Virus record (IMG/VR): IMGVR_UViG_3300028045_000007
Coordinates: 90,409-154,408 of that record
From: a virus
Length of the DNA stretch: 64,000 bases
Direction: 5' to 3' (one strand)
The notes beneath the pieces are model-generated. The model was not told where the DNA came from, ran no database searches, and saw only the letters and a program-made list of their open reading frames with translations. The position numbers and the translations under genes are program-made. Positions 9,419 through 18,655 of this stretch are shown here, piece by piece (position 1 is the first letter of the stretch; every line of letters begins with the position of its first letter).

Positions 9419-11226
9419 AAAAACGTATTCTATTTGTGGGCGAAGCCAGTAATCTAAGCACTGGGTTTTCGACATATTATCGAGAATTGATACCTCGTCT
9501 AGTAGCCACGGGCAAATACGAGATTGCTGAGTTTGGGTGCTATGTGCGTCAGGACGACCCCGCAGTTCATAACTTTATCCAGGGCCGCTGGAAGTTTTAT
9601 GGCGTCATGCCAATGTCCGAAGAAGAGAATCAGGTCTTCAATCAGCCGAATCCACACCCTCGTACTCGTGGACAGAATACTAACCAGTTTGGCGAGTATA
9701 AGTTCAACAGTGTTGTTGCTGATTTCAAGCCCGATATTGTAATTGATATTCGAGATTGGTGGATGCTTGAATACCAGGAACGCAGTGTCTTTAGACCTTG
9801 GTACAAATGGATCGTGATGCCAACCGTGGACGCAGAGCCACAAGACGAGAGTTGGGTTCAAACTTACGAGAATGCCAATATGGTTTTGGCATATTCCGAC
9901 TACGGAGTACATACGCTACGTCGTCAAAGTCAACTCATGCCCAATGGTCGCCGCAAAATGAAGGTATTCCCTACGCCTATGCGGCCCGGCGTTGATCTTA
10001 CAGTTTTCAAACCTATAGATAAAGCCGATACTCGTGAGTATTGGAATATGTCTAAAACCAATCCTGTAATTGGTACAGTAATGCGTAATCAAAGTCGTAA
10101 ACTGTATCCAGACTTGATTGATGCTTTTTCACTCATGAAGAAGCGATACAAGGGTGTTGATGCTGTCGATAAGGCCGTACTCTTGATTCATTCGTCTTGG
10201 CCCGACAATCAGCATTCATTTGATTATCCACGTCATATGATGAGGCTTGAAACGTATGAATGGCTACCTCATTACAACAAGGGCATTCGTGGTAGTGTCT
10301 TGCAAACCATGCACTGTCACGCTTGTAAAGAACCATCTGTGACGTTTGCTATGAACCTTTATGGTAAACCCCTGCAAGATGGACGTATTAAGTTACCTTG
10401 TCCTCATTGTGGTGCGGTAGAAGCTTCGCCTCCGGGTACTGGCGGAGGATTTACTCGTGAACGACTAGCTAAACTATATAACCTCATGGATCTGTATGTA
10501 CAATGCTCTATTTGTGAGGGCGATGGCATGCCGATCCAAGAAGCGAAGGCGTGCGGTGTGCCAGCACTCATGACAGATTACACGGCCATGCGTGAGAAGG
10601 GGCGTTTTCCAGACTATCCTCACTTTGAGGAACTCAAGATAACCGAAGACACATACACCTGTCCGAAGGGTGGCATGGTTGTAGATGTTGAGCGGTACTA
10701 TTACGAGCCTGAAACTAGTTGTCGCCGAGCACATCCGTCAATCAGTGACCTAGCTGACAAGATGCATAAGGCTATCTCGGATGACGATCTTCTTGCCAAA
10801 ATGTCCACCGAGGCCAGAGAGTGTGCCGAAGAGAACTACGACTGGGAGGAATTGTGGCAGCAATGGGAATATGTGCTGGACAACGTTGTGCCAATGGATA
10901 GATCAGAGACCTGGGATAGTCCTATCGTAGAACACGATGAAGTCAAGCCCGTGCCCATTCCTGACAATTTGAGCGACGAACAGTACGTGGAATGGCTATA
11001 CATTAATGTTCTCAAGTATCCTGTCGTAGACCCGGAGGGTGCAAAGACATGGATTCAACACCTACAACTCGGTGTGCCGCGTGAAAGACTCATGGAGCAA
11101 TTCGTTGCTATCGGTAACCAACAATCAGATGGCAGTAAAGTGCGTGATCAGATCCGTAGTCAGATGCTTCCACAGGGACATAGCGTAACGCCCGTGGCCA
11201 ATAGACCAAAACAGGAGTTCATTTAA
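9415..11226 (+). CDS. GT4-type glycosyltransferase with zinc-ribbon insert and DUF4214-like tail
   Basis: A 603-residue protein. The N-terminal Rossmann domain starts KRILFVGEASNLSTG. The C-terminal donor-binding domain has EGDGMPIQEAKACG, the E-x7-E motif of GT-B family 4 enzymes. Between them (about residues 299-335) is a CHACKEP...CPHCG zinc-ribbon insert that ordinary GT4 enzymes lack. After the catalytic part, residues about 523-572 (YVEWLYINVLKYPVVDPEGA) fit the DUF4214 pattern seen in cell-surface and glycan-associated proteins. It is the first gene of the glycan island. The acceptor and sugar cannot be predicted. Confidence 0.8.
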   Translation: MKKRILFVGEASNLSTGFSTYYRELIPRLVATGKYEIAEFGCYVRQDDPAVHNFIQGRWKFYGVMPMSEEENQVFNQPNPHPRTRGQNTNQFGEYKFNSVVADFKPDIVIDIRDWWMLEYQERSVFRPWYKWIVMPTVDAEPQDESWVQTYENANMVLAYSDYGVHTLRRQSQLMPNGRRKMKVFPTPMRPGVDLTVFKPIDKADTREYWNMSKTNPVIGTVMRNQSRKLYPDLIDAFSLMKKRYKGVDAVDKAVLLIHSSWPDNQHSFDYPRHMMRLETYEWLPHYNKGIRGSVLQTMHCHACKEPSVTFAMNLYGKPLQDGRIKLPCPHCGAVEASPPGTGGGFTRERLAKLYNLMDLYVQCSICEGDGMPIQEAKACGVPALMTDYTAMREKGRFPDYPHFEELKITEDTYTCPKGGMVVDVERYYYEPETSCRRAHPSISDLADKMHKAISDDDLLAKMSTEARECAEENYDWEELWQQWEYVLDNVVPMDRSETWDSPIVEHDEVKPVPIPDNLSDEQYVEWLYINVLKYPVVDPEGAKTWIQHLQLGVPRERLMEQFVAIGNQQSDGSKVRDQIRSQMLPQGHSVTPVANRPKQEFI

Positions 11227-11227
11227 T

Positions 11228-12487
11228 ATGAAACTACTACTCACTGGACCGCTCCTAGACTTCAGCGGCTTTGCTCATGCGTCGCGTGACATCTTGCGTA
11301 TGCTGCTCGAAAGCGACGAACTCGATATCGTAATCCGTCCCCTGCGGTATGATCAGCTAGATCCGGGGCAGGAGTTTGAGGTTCCGGATTGGATGCAGCC
11401 GCTACTGGAAAAAGACCTCATGAATGTTGACATGGTATTGCAGATTACTACGTGCAACGTAGAGGCAGTACCGATCCCCGGCGTGGTCAATGGACTCTAT
11501 ACCTTTTTCGAGACCAATAGATTACAACCTAATTGGGCAGCTAAGGCTCAGGAATTTGACTTTCTAATTGTGCCGTCGCGATTCAACGCCGAGGCCCTTG
11601 GTTATTCTGGCGTGACCAAACCCGTCTTAGTTGCTGCTCCTCCGTGCGACGAGGACACGTACAAGCGTGAATATACTCCCTTTGAGATTGCAGACGTAGA
11701 GGGACGTACTGTATTCTATAATATCTGTCAGCTTAGTACTAAAAAAGGCATCGATGTTTTGCTGAGGGCATACTATGCGGCGTTTGCCGGTGCTCCGGAT
11801 GACGTTTTGCTTGTTCTTAAGACGTATGTCGATATGCAGAATCGTCAAAATGATTTTGATATTGTAAAAGGGTACATTGAGGGTATCAAGGCACGTTGTC
11901 GCATCCCGGTGGAGAAACTTCCCCCCGTATTACCTGTTGTGTATACCATGACAGATGATGAAATTCATGGCCTACACACTAGAGGCGACGCCTATGTTTG
12001 CTCCAGTCGTGCAGAGGGTTGGGGACTGCCTGTATTTGATGCAATGGCACATGGCAATACCGTAATTTCGCACGACAAGAGTGGTCTGGGAGATTTCGTG
12101 TCTCGTGAAAATTGCTTGCTTTATGGTGGCACACCCTCGTTCTTCTATGATATGCCACATCCGGACCCCTTGCTCTTTACAGGTATTGAGCAATGTCTTG
12201 AGCCCTCACCAGTTGAATTGGCTTTGACCATGCAGCAGTTTCACTTGCTTCGTAAGGGTAACGAGAGCGACGAGCTAGACGAAGCCCATCAAGAACAATG
12301 GAGTGCTGTATTGCAGCGACGCGAGAATGCTGCACAGGTTGGTCAACGCTTTGACTATCGCAACATTAGTGGCAAAGTTGTTACACAGCTTTTGGCGGCA
12401 CTTAAGTCTTGGAAAGAGACAGGTGTGGTCAGTTATGATGCAACCGCAGAAGGTACCGTAGTAGGTAGTCTAGAGGATCAACTATGA
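11228..12487 (+). CDS. GT4-type glycosyltransferase
   Basis: A 419-residue GT-B glycosyltransferase. The N-terminal domain contains a glycine-rich start (LLLTGPLLDFSGFA) and the donor domain has SRAEGWGLPVFDAMAHG, the E-x7-D/E signature of GT4. A QLSTKKGIDVLL segment marks the start of the second Rossmann domain. Two bases separate it from the previous gene, and its stop overlaps the next by 4 bases, so it belongs to the glycan operon. Sugar specificity is not predictable from sequence. Confidence 0.82.
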   Translation: MKLLLTGPLLDFSGFAHASRDILRMLLESDELDIVIRPLRYDQLDPGQEFEVPDWMQPLLEKDLMNVDMVLQITTCNVEAVPIPGVVNGLYTFFETNRLQPNWAAKAQEFDFLIVPSRFNAEALGYSGVTKPVLVAAPPCDEDTYKREYTPFEIADVEGRTVFYNICQLSTKKGIDVLLRAYYAAFAGAPDDVLLVLKTYVDMQNRQNDFDIVKGYIEGIKARCRIPVEKLPPVLPVVYTMTDDEIHGLHTRGDAYVCSSRAEGWGLPVFDAMAHGNTVISHDKSGLGDFVSRENCLLYGGTPSFFYDMPHPDPLLFTGIEQCLEPSPVELALTMQQFHLLRKGNESDELDEAHQEQWSAVLQRRENAAQVGQRFDYRNISGKVVTQLLAALKSWKETGVVSYDATAEGTVVGSLEDQL

Positions 12488-13521
12488 ATAATCAACCCCT
12501 ATATGTTCCGCAGATGCAGTCTATTGCGGACTGTGTAAATAAGCCCGTGCGTATTGTGCAATGTATTCAAATGCACAACGAGGAGGAGTTCGCATCACTT
12601 GTGCTTGCCTCCCTCTATGACGAGGTAGACCGCATCCTCGTCATAGAAGGGGCAGTTGAAAATAGACCTAACTCCACAGAGGATGGACACTCTATTGATA
12701 GCACGAAAGAGATTTTGGCTGACTTTAAAGCCAATCATGACCCCGACAACAAAGTCGTAATCATCTCTATCAATAAACACTGGAAGAACCTAGAGGAGAT
12801 GAAGCAAGCATTCCTAGATATGTCATTTCCGGGCGACTGGATTCTTATCAATGACGCTGACGAGTTCTATCGCCCAGAAGATATTCGTCGCTTGCGGCGA
12901 GCGATCGATCTAAATCCTCACGCCTGTGAGTTTGTGCCTAACTTCCTACACTTCTATGGCGACATCTTCCACGTTGCTGTGCCCGGTCCCGAATGGCAAC
13001 CGCAGCACCAGAGGTTCTTCAAGTTTGTGCGTGGCATGAAATACAACTCTCACCCAGTTGTGACCGATCCCGCTGGCCACTGTACATATTTCTCTCTACA
13101 CTACCAACATCGTAGAGTGATGCTCAACGATTTCTGGATCTACCACTATGGTTATGCTCGCCGCAACATGAAAGCAATCATGACCGACAAGCAAGAGTAC
13201 TACAAAGGGGAACTCGCTAAGCATGACGGTGCAGACAAGAAGTTCGACCAGAAGGTACAGGATTGGATGGACGGGACCGAGCCGGTGCTGGAGTTTGACG
13301 GACAACATCCGGCCATTTTTGAAGCCAAACCGGGCGTGCCGTTGCCAAGCCTAATGGTGCCTATGGACCACGAGCTAAACGTGGTTGGTAGCTGGAAGGA
13401 CGATCCGTTTTACAGCAAAGTACTTGCTGGAGAAGAATACGGCAACATTTACCTATGTATGACGGGTAGGGCACAACCACACATAGAACACTACCACAAT
13501 GGTATGGAGATACAACAATGA
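12484..13521 (+). CDS. GT-A type glycosyltransferase
   Basis: A 345-residue protein. The N-terminus reads IVQCIQMHNEEEFASL, typical of GT2-like enzymes that open with a short strand and an E-E/N-E pair. A metal-binding DXD-like motif appears in LINDADEFY near residue 122. The C-terminal half is rich in histidine and aromatic residues (LHYQHRR, IYHYGYARRNMKA), as in phage and bacterial GT2-like proteins. It probably transfers a sugar from a nucleotide donor within the glycan island. Confidence 0.7.
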   Translation: MNNQPLYVPQMQSIADCVNKPVRIVQCIQMHNEEEFASLVLASLYDEVDRILVIEGAVENRPNSTEDGHSIDSTKEILADFKANHDPDNKVVIISINKHWKNLEEMKQAFLDMSFPGDWILINDADEFYRPEDIRRLRRAIDLNPHACEFVPNFLHFYGDIFHVAVPGPEWQPQHQRFFKFVRGMKYNSHPVVTDPAGHCTYFSLHYQHRRVMLNDFWIYHYGYARRNMKAIMTDKQEYYKGELAKHDGADKKFDQKVQDWMDGTEPVLEFDGQHPAIFEAKPGVPLPSLMVPMDHELNVVGSWKDDPFYSKVLAGEEYGNIYLCMTGRAQPHIEHYHNGMEIQQ

Positions 13522-13850
13522 GACTACGTCATAAACTTGCGGCATTGCTCACTAGATGGGCACTCTGTCTTGATCCCACCAACGCTACTATACGTCGTGC
13601 GGCACTTGAAGCACTCGACGCTCGTAATCTCGCACAAGAGAAGGAATTTAGCGATGGCTTTTCTCAGATCGATTGGGTCAAGAGAGACATCGAGGGTGGC
13701 AGGGAGGATTGTGATCACATGAACGTTCTGTGTGAGGTTCACGACATAGAAGATCGCCCATATCGTGTGTGTAGCCGATGCAGGGCTCGTGTATATATTC
13801 CACGTGCAGAACACAAAAGAGGACTTATTCCGTTTGACGGCACAAAATGA
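13518..13850 (+). CDS. Hypothetical protein with CxxC pair
   Basis: A 110-residue protein of unknown function overlapping both neighbours by 4 bases. The first 40 residues are helical and hydrophobic/basic. The second half has C-x-H, an isolated cysteine and VCSRCRARVYIP, a possible single zinc site. No family is recognised. Its position between a glycosyltransferase and a Nudix hydrolase is the only contextual clue. Confidence 0.5.
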   Translation: MRLRHKLAALLTRWALCLDPTNATIRRAALEALDARNLAQEKEFSDGFSQIDWVKRDIEGGREDCDHMNVLCEVHDIEDRPYRVCSRCRARVYIPRAEHKRGLIPFDGTK

Positions 13851-14281
13851 ATTACACATACAAATACCCCCGCTACGACATCACGTGTGATATTGCGTGT
13901 GTCGTTTGGAACTTTTACTCCAAACAGGCAACAGAGCTTCTACTGATTAAGCGTGGAGTTGAGCCTGACAAGGGCAAATGGGCGTTGCCGGGAGGACACC
14001 TTGATCCTGATGAACTCTTGATCGAGTGTGCCGCACGCGAACTACAAGAAGAAACGGGGCTAGTTGCTGATCTGCAACCTGTTCGTAACTTTGACACTAT
14101 AGATAGGTCTCCAAACGACCGATGTATCTGTTGTCTTTTCATGGCAAAGTTTGACATCAGTAGACCAGAGGTGGTAGCGGGTGACGATGCCGTAGATTAC
14201 AAGTGGATCAAGGCGGGAGACCTAGACGATATTGACTTTGCATTCGACTGCAAGGAAATGGCTAAGACTATACTACTATGA
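13847..14281 (+). CDS. Nudix hydrolase
   Basis: A 144-residue single-domain protein with a perfect Nudix box: G-x5-E-x7-R-E-x2-E-E-x-G, read as GHLDPDELL, then CAARELQEETGL (about residues 51-72). The GKWALPGGHLDP context is classic. It should hydrolyse a nucleoside diphosphate linked to another moiety. Given nearby sugar-nucleotide enzymes and an NMN-adenylyltransferase-like gene two genes downstream, candidates are nucleotide sugars, ADP-ribose or NAD-related compounds. The substrate cannot be fixed from sequence. Confidence 0.85.
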   Translation: MNYTYKYPRYDITCDIACVVWNFYSKQATELLLIKRGVEPDKGKWALPGGHLDPDELLIECAARELQEETGLVADLQPVRNFDTIDRSPNDRCICCLFMAKFDISRPEVVAGDDAVDYKWIKAGDLDDIDFAFDCKEMAKTILL

Positions 14282-15216
14282 AGAAAGTACTGTACGTTGG
14301 CTTGAAATGGAATTACGGTAAGAAAGAGGAGGACACTTCCTTTGAATACCGTAACATTGAGGCGGGCATCAAGGAGTGTGCTGACGTTACCTGTTGGCAT
14401 CCGGACGAACCAAGCATGTCCGAAGATGAGTTGCTAGAATTAGTCCCTAAGTTTGATTGTATCTTCCATACGGCGTTTAACGAGACTCTTGACCTACCAG
14501 AGTCGGTAGCTCGCCTTGCCATGAGGATTGATATTCCTGTTGTGCAGTGGGACTGTGATGCGTCCTGGAGATTCCACAACTGGATCCTGCCGCATCGCAA
14601 GGATAGAGCGTCGCACTTTATTACTACTCACTCCTCTACGGTGGGGTGGTACGAGAAATGCGGTATGAACGTGATCAAGTCCCAGTGGGCGGGCTCTCCG
14701 ATGTATGTTGGCAAACCAGATACTCCCAAGCTATACGACGTTGGCTTTGCTGGGCAAAAGCACGGCATTAGAACTCAGTTGATAGAGGTTATGGCCAAGG
14801 CTGGCTTCGATGTCCATGTCTTTGGTCATTACTGGGAAGACTTTCCTAACTCTCATCCACATACACCGCAGCTTCAGCAGATGATTGATGTCTTGGACGC
14901 CTCCAAGATTTGTCTCAATCTGTCCAACCCGTGGCACGTTGGCACAATGCCTCAGATCAAGGGTAGACACTTTGAAATCCCCCAAGTTGGAGGCTTTCAA
15001 CTGACAACGACTGCTGACAACCTTGACGAATACTTTGTTCCCGACAAAGAAATCATCGTCGTTCATTCTGCACCAGACCTAATTGAGCGTTCGCTGTACT
15101 ATCTTGATCACGAAGATGAGCGGTTGGCTATCGCGAAGGCCGGTCAGGAAAGAGTGCTCCGTGATCATCAATGGAAACATAGGTTCGAGGATATCTTTAA
15201 TGAGATTGGAATCTGA
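14278..15216 (+). CDS. CgeB-like glycosyltransferase
   Basis: A 312-residue protein of the CgeB/glycosyltransferase family 1-like group. It starts KKVLYVGLKWNYG, contains VQWDCDASWR near residue 90, DVGFAGQKHGIR at the second Rossmann domain, and NLSNPWHVGTMPQIKGRHFE near 215-235, the stretch in which this family carries its donor-site residues. It ends with the typical region where the host protein lists ERLAIAKAGQERVLRDH. Related in architecture to the gene at 21766-22683. Confidence 0.72.
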   Translation: MKKVLYVGLKWNYGKKEEDTSFEYRNIEAGIKECADVTCWHPDEPSMSEDELLELVPKFDCIFHTAFNETLDLPESVARLAMRIDIPVVQWDCDASWRFHNWILPHRKDRASHFITTHSSTVGWYEKCGMNVIKSQWAGSPMYVGKPDTPKLYDVGFAGQKHGIRTQLIEVMAKAGFDVHVFGHYWEDFPNSHPHTPQLQQMIDVLDASKICLNLSNPWHVGTMPQIKGRHFEIPQVGGFQLTTTADNLDEYFVPDKEIIVVHSAPDLIERSLYYLDHEDERLAIAKAGQERVLRDHQWKHRFEDIFNEIGI

Positions 15217-15778
15217 CATCATTCGTGACATCGATGGCGTTTTATGCTATAACAATTTTGAGTTCTGTGATCCAGTGCCATTCTTGAATTCGTGCCCAGC
15301 TATTTTTCCTGGGTCGTTTAACCCCGTACACGATGCACATTTGGCTATTGGTACGGAATGCTTATTTGAGATCTGTGTAGACAATTTCTATAAGGGACTT
15401 GCCGATCCGGAAGATATCCTGCATCGCATTAAGATGTTGTCACTATGTGGCGTGCCCGTATTGCTCACCAAGGGTCGTAGTTATGTTGAAAAAGACAGGC
15501 TGTTGCGTAGTTGTCGCAATACACGCTACGTGTATCGTATTGGCAGTGATGCGTGGCACAGATGCATTCGATCTGAGGGTATGTTTGATGGCGTAGACGC
15601 TGCCTTTGAAGTGTACGCCTATCCTGGCGAGACCGTTGCGAGTGCAGACCTAGACTTTTGTGTTGTTCATCTACCAAGACCTCAGGTGCGTGCGTCTGAT
15701 ATCCGACTGGGTAAACCACACAATATCCCCGACGTTGTTAGGGAGTATATAGATCAAAACGGATTGTATCAAGTATGA
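15200..15778 (+). CDS. Nucleotidyltransferase of the NadD/NMNAT-like HxGH superfamily
   Basis: A 192-residue protein. The ATG at 15200 (17-base overlap with the previous gene) is preferred over an extension lying inside the upstream gene. The core IFPGSFNPVHDAHLAIG is the adenylyl/cytidylyltransferase signature, with HDAH in place of HxGH. It is followed by LLTKGRSYVEK, YRIGSDAWHR and VRASDIR, matching the order of NMN/nicotinate-mononucleotide adenylyltransferase-like proteins. About 30 extra residues precede the core. It may make NAD or another activated nucleotide. Together with the Nudix gene and the PRPP synthetase at 62048-62929 it hints at NAD metabolism. Confidence 0.68.
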   Translation: MRLESDIIRDIDGVLCYNNFEFCDPVPFLNSCPAIFPGSFNPVHDAHLAIGTECLFEICVDNFYKGLADPEDILHRIKMLSLCGVPVLLTKGRSYVEKDRLLRSCRNTRYVYRIGSDAWHRCIRSEGMFDGVDAAFEVYAYPGETVASADLDFCVVHLPRPQVRASDIRLGKPHNIPDVVREYIDQNGLYQV

Positions 15779-16632
15779 AATTATCGTATATTGTAGCTAC
15801 ATACAACTGTCCCCACTGGCTGGATTTACATCTTGCCAATTTGATCGAAGGACAGACAGATCGTGATTTTGAAGTACTCGTTGTTCATCACGAATCACCC
15901 AATTATGATAGAGAAGTAGGAGAAAAATGGGCAGCGATTGATGATCGCGTACGTAACCTAGACGATAAGGACTATGGGTGCTACGCCCCCGCCTGGATTC
16001 ATGGCTGGAAACATGCAAAGGGTGATTTCGTTGTCAACAGTAACACGGACGACTTCCATCATCCGGACTTTACCAGCGAATTCCATAAACATATGACATT
16101 GGCGACCAAAGGGGTTCTATCTCCTTATCCTATAGCATTTGGCTATGCAGGCATGCAGGTTGTACGCGAAGACGGTAGAATGGTCGGTGCGGGACTAAAG
16201 CCAGCCTTCGATTTTGAGCTAATGACTCGTGAATGCTGGGGTGGACCCCAGGTATGCTGGCGTAACGATGACGACTTTCGTCAGACGGTTGACTGGGATC
16301 TGATGTTGGATCGAGCCAAGAGCTATCACTCCGCGTATGACTACTGGCTATGGCTTTACTTCTTAAGTTTGGGGTATCACGGCTACGTTATCCAGAAGAT
16401 ACTGACTATCTACACACAAAGAGATGGGTCCGTCGAGAATGCTAACAAGTGGCAAAATAATTGGGAAACATATGCGTCCATTAGTGAGTTTTTCGGACAT
16501 AATTTTGATGGACACTTGAAACACGCTCGGGAGTTTCGTGACTTCCATACATTGCCCCCCAAGGACAAGTGGGTAGAGACTATGCAAGCAGGAAAAAAAT
16601 GGAAAAGATCAAAGCGTGGTGGTACAAACTAG
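15775..16632 (+). CDS. GT2-type glycosyltransferase
   Basis: A 285-residue GT-A protein beginning LSYIVATYNCPHWLDLHLANL, the standard GT2 opening. The metal-binding region is NSNTDDFHHPD near residue 90. A WLYFLSLGYHGYVI segment in the last third fits the acceptor side. It overlaps the preceding nucleotidyltransferase gene by 4 bases and the next small gene by 34 bases. Confidence 0.75.
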   Translation: MKLSYIVATYNCPHWLDLHLANLIEGQTDRDFEVLVVHHESPNYDREVGEKWAAIDDRVRNLDDKDYGCYAPAWIHGWKHAKGDFVVNSNTDDFHHPDFTSEFHKHMTLATKGVLSPYPIAFGYAGMQVVREDGRMVGAGLKPAFDFELMTRECWGGPQVCWRNDDDFRQTVDWDLMLDRAKSYHSAYDYWLWLYFLSLGYHGYVIQKILTIYTQRDGSVENANKWQNNWETYASISEFFGHNFDGHLKHAREFRDFHTLPPKDKWVETMQAGKKWKRSKRGGTN

Positions 16633-17009
16633 TCGCTAGCGACCTCGTTCTGAAGATTAAGCTCGTGGACGCTCGACTTGCTAGTGAAAAAATCATTAGT
16701 GATGCCCTCAGAAAAGAACTAAACTCGGTACGCAGGAGATACGCCGAGGTTACGGAAAAGCTCCACATGAAGCTTGCAAATGATGATTCCAGAGCGGCAG
16801 TTCAGATCCTTAGGGAGAGAATGGGCATGGATTCAACCCTTCCTGGCAAGCTTGATATCGTCAGACAACAACTTCGTCAGGAACTTGCCGTAGCCTGCTA
16901 TCACGACGAGTTACTTGAACATTACGCCAGCGATCAGTGCTCTTTCGACGACCTTCCTCTTGAGGAACGTAAGCGATACTTCAAGATGATCGACGACCAA
17001 ACCTCATGA
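16599..17009 (+). CDS. Coiled-coil protein of unknown function
   Basis: A 136-residue, largely helical and charged protein. Residues 15-60 form heptad-like repeats of hydrophobic and charged residues consistent with a coiled coil. The ATG at 16599 begins MEKIKAWWYK. It overlaps the upstream glycosyltransferase by 34 bases and the downstream one by 4. The basic/aromatic N-terminus could contact membrane or nucleic acid. Function is unknown. Confidence 0.5.
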   Translation: MEKIKAWWYKLVASDLVLKIKLVDARLASEKIISDALRKELNSVRRRYAEVTEKLHMKLANDDSRAAVQILRERMGMDSTLPGKLDIVRQQLRQELAVACYHDELLEHYASDQCSFDDLPLEERKRYFKMIDDQTS

Positions 17010-18076
17010 TTAAGATTCTGCATTACCTACGTAACTTGGGGCTCGGAGGCACCGAAAAGACCTGTGAGTTGTTTTTCAAGTATTCGTCTAGTGATTTTGA
17101 CGTTGTGGTTGCGTACGAAAAGACTGGCGATCATACCAGATTGCAGCAATTTCGAGATGCCGCTGACGAGTGTGATGGTAGACTCTATGAGGTAGACTCG
17201 CATTCTACTGATTCTGATCTTGTAGCACTCATCAATAAGATTAAGCCAGACATTGTTCATGTGTATCGTAGTGGTTTTGAGGAGTATCCAGAGCCCGGTA
17301 CGCATATTGACGTACCCCATTTTGTAGAGACTAACGTCTTTGGGTTTGTTGATCGCAATCCCCTGATTGATCGTACTCTGTTTATGAGTAGGTGGCTAAT
17401 GGACAATACGCTTCGTGGTTTTTATCACTCGCGTTTTGACTATGTGAACAACCCCGTTGAGGAGCCTTATACTCAGGAGCGACTCCCTGGACTTGCCGAA
17501 GAGATCACGTGGCTTGGTCGTTGTGGTCGTCCAGACAATGGCATCTATAATGCCGTGAACGTTGAGGCTGCTCGTCTATTGCGTCTCCAGGGACACGACG
17601 TAGGTTTTATTGTGATGGCTCCTCCTAGCAATATGATTGATGACCTGAAGCGTCACGGCATCCCCTATCGTGCTATTAAGCCCACGACTGATCCTGTTGA
17701 ACTAAGTAAGTTCTACAATTCGGTTGACATCTATGCTCACGCACGAGCAGATGGTGAGACGTTTGGCGTAAACATTGCCGAAGCGATGATGCACGGCAAG
17801 CCGGTCGTGACGCATATTGCCACGCCTAGTAACCCCCAAATGGGCGTTTTTCAGTCGCAAACAGAACTTGTAGATCATGGTAGCACTGGCATTGTCGTTA
17901 ACAATAATGCCGCTGAGTATTCTGAAGCACTGAAGGTTTTGTTAGATCCAGTCATGAGGGAAGGAATGGGGGCCGCTGGCTTCATTAAGGCCGTTCGTGA
18001 ATATCATGTTGACGCATGTGTTCGGAAACTAGAAAAGATTTATAGAGAGATTACAAATGGAAAAACTGAAGTTTGA
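17006..18076 (+). CDS. GT4-type glycosyltransferase
   Basis: A 356-residue GT-B enzyme. The N-terminus ILHYLRNLGLGGTEK carries the glycine-rich G-G-x-E motif of GT4. The donor domain has DGETFGVNIAEAMMHGKP, with the E-x7-E pair. It is clearly paralogous to the gene at 18648-19814: both share the opening, the DIVHV(Y/H)RSG motif, a WVETN/FVETN-(I/V)FG motif and an EAMMHG(K/V)PVV motif. It probably transfers a sugar in the phage glycan pathway. Confidence 0.83.
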   Translation: MIKILHYLRNLGLGGTEKTCELFFKYSSSDFDVVVAYEKTGDHTRLQQFRDAADECDGRLYEVDSHSTDSDLVALINKIKPDIVHVYRSGFEEYPEPGTHIDVPHFVETNVFGFVDRNPLIDRTLFMSRWLMDNTLRGFYHSRFDYVNNPVEEPYTQERLPGLAEEITWLGRCGRPDNGIYNAVNVEAARLLRLQGHDVGFIVMAPPSNMIDDLKRHGIPYRAIKPTTDPVELSKFYNSVDIYAHARADGETFGVNIAEAMMHGKPVVTHIATPSNPQMGVFQSQTELVDHGSTGIVVNNNAAEYSEALKVLLDPVMREGMGAAGFIKAVREYHVDACVRKLEKIYREITNGKTEV

Positions 18077-18437
18077 TAAGATGTTCCTGCTCCAAAGACT
18101 AAACGAAAATCGTAAACGTCACGAGACCATTTTCGAGGAAGCCATCGAGGGCTATCGTACTAATGCGGTTGTTCATCTTGAGGAGCGTCTGGAGGACTTT
18201 GAGGCTGGCAAGGATGTCAATCTATATTTTACGCTAGATAAGCCATCGAACCATTTGAAGGACTACGATCGTGTCATCATGATGATTGAGCACAGCGTGG
18301 AGACCGAGATCGAGCTTACCGAGAGCGAGTATGCACACTACGTCATGGACGACTGGAGTTGGCAGCGTTCATTCATGACATCTAACTCGTTCTATTCGAC
18401 CACGGCTACCTCTGGCTGCCTGGAAATGGGATACTAA
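18057..18437 (+). CDS. Hypothetical protein
   Basis: A 126-residue acidic, helical protein with a LLQRLNENRKRHETIFEEAI opening helix and a C-terminal region rich in serine, threonine and aromatic residues. It overlaps the preceding glycosyltransferase by 20 bases. No family is recognised. Similar helical phage proteins are common in replication and structural regions, but nothing here points to a function. Confidence 0.5.
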   Translation: MEKLKFDKMFLLQRLNENRKRHETIFEEAIEGYRTNAVVHLEERLEDFEAGKDVNLYFTLDKPSNHLKDYDRVIMMIEHSVETEIELTESEYAHYVMDDWSWQRSFMTSNSFYSTTATSGCLEMGY

Positions 18438-18655
18438 TGTTCTGGAGGGGCCACCACTGTTACGAAGTGTGCGGCGTATGTGGTAAGCTAGTAAGACTAA
18501 ACAAACCTCTTCTTGGTAGCTTACACATATGTCTTACCGAAGAAGAACGTAACGGTTTTGTGACCCGGGACGGATGCCGTAAGGTCAAGCGTAGCGTAAT
18601 AACACACGAGAACGAAAACGGAGCCTGTGGCTTTATTGAGTTTGAAGATGAATAA
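18437..18655 (+). CDS. Small zinc-ribbon-like protein
   Basis: A 72-residue protein starting at the ATG of a TAATG junction. CYEVCGVCGKLV and a later HIC and CGF give enough cysteines and histidines for one zinc site. The middle has a hydrophilic EEERNGFV stretch. Function is unknown. It overlaps the next glycosyltransferase by 8 bases. Confidence 0.5.
   Translation: MFWRGHHCYEVCGVCGKLVRLNKPLLGSLHICLTEEERNGFVTRDGCRKVKRSVITHENENGACGFIEFEDE

Noticed and set aside
15200-15260. DIDGVL near the N-terminus of the nucleotidyltransferase as a HAD phosphatase motif
   Set aside because: No further HAD motifs follow. Only about 30 residues precede the nucleotidyltransferase core, too few for a HAD domain.
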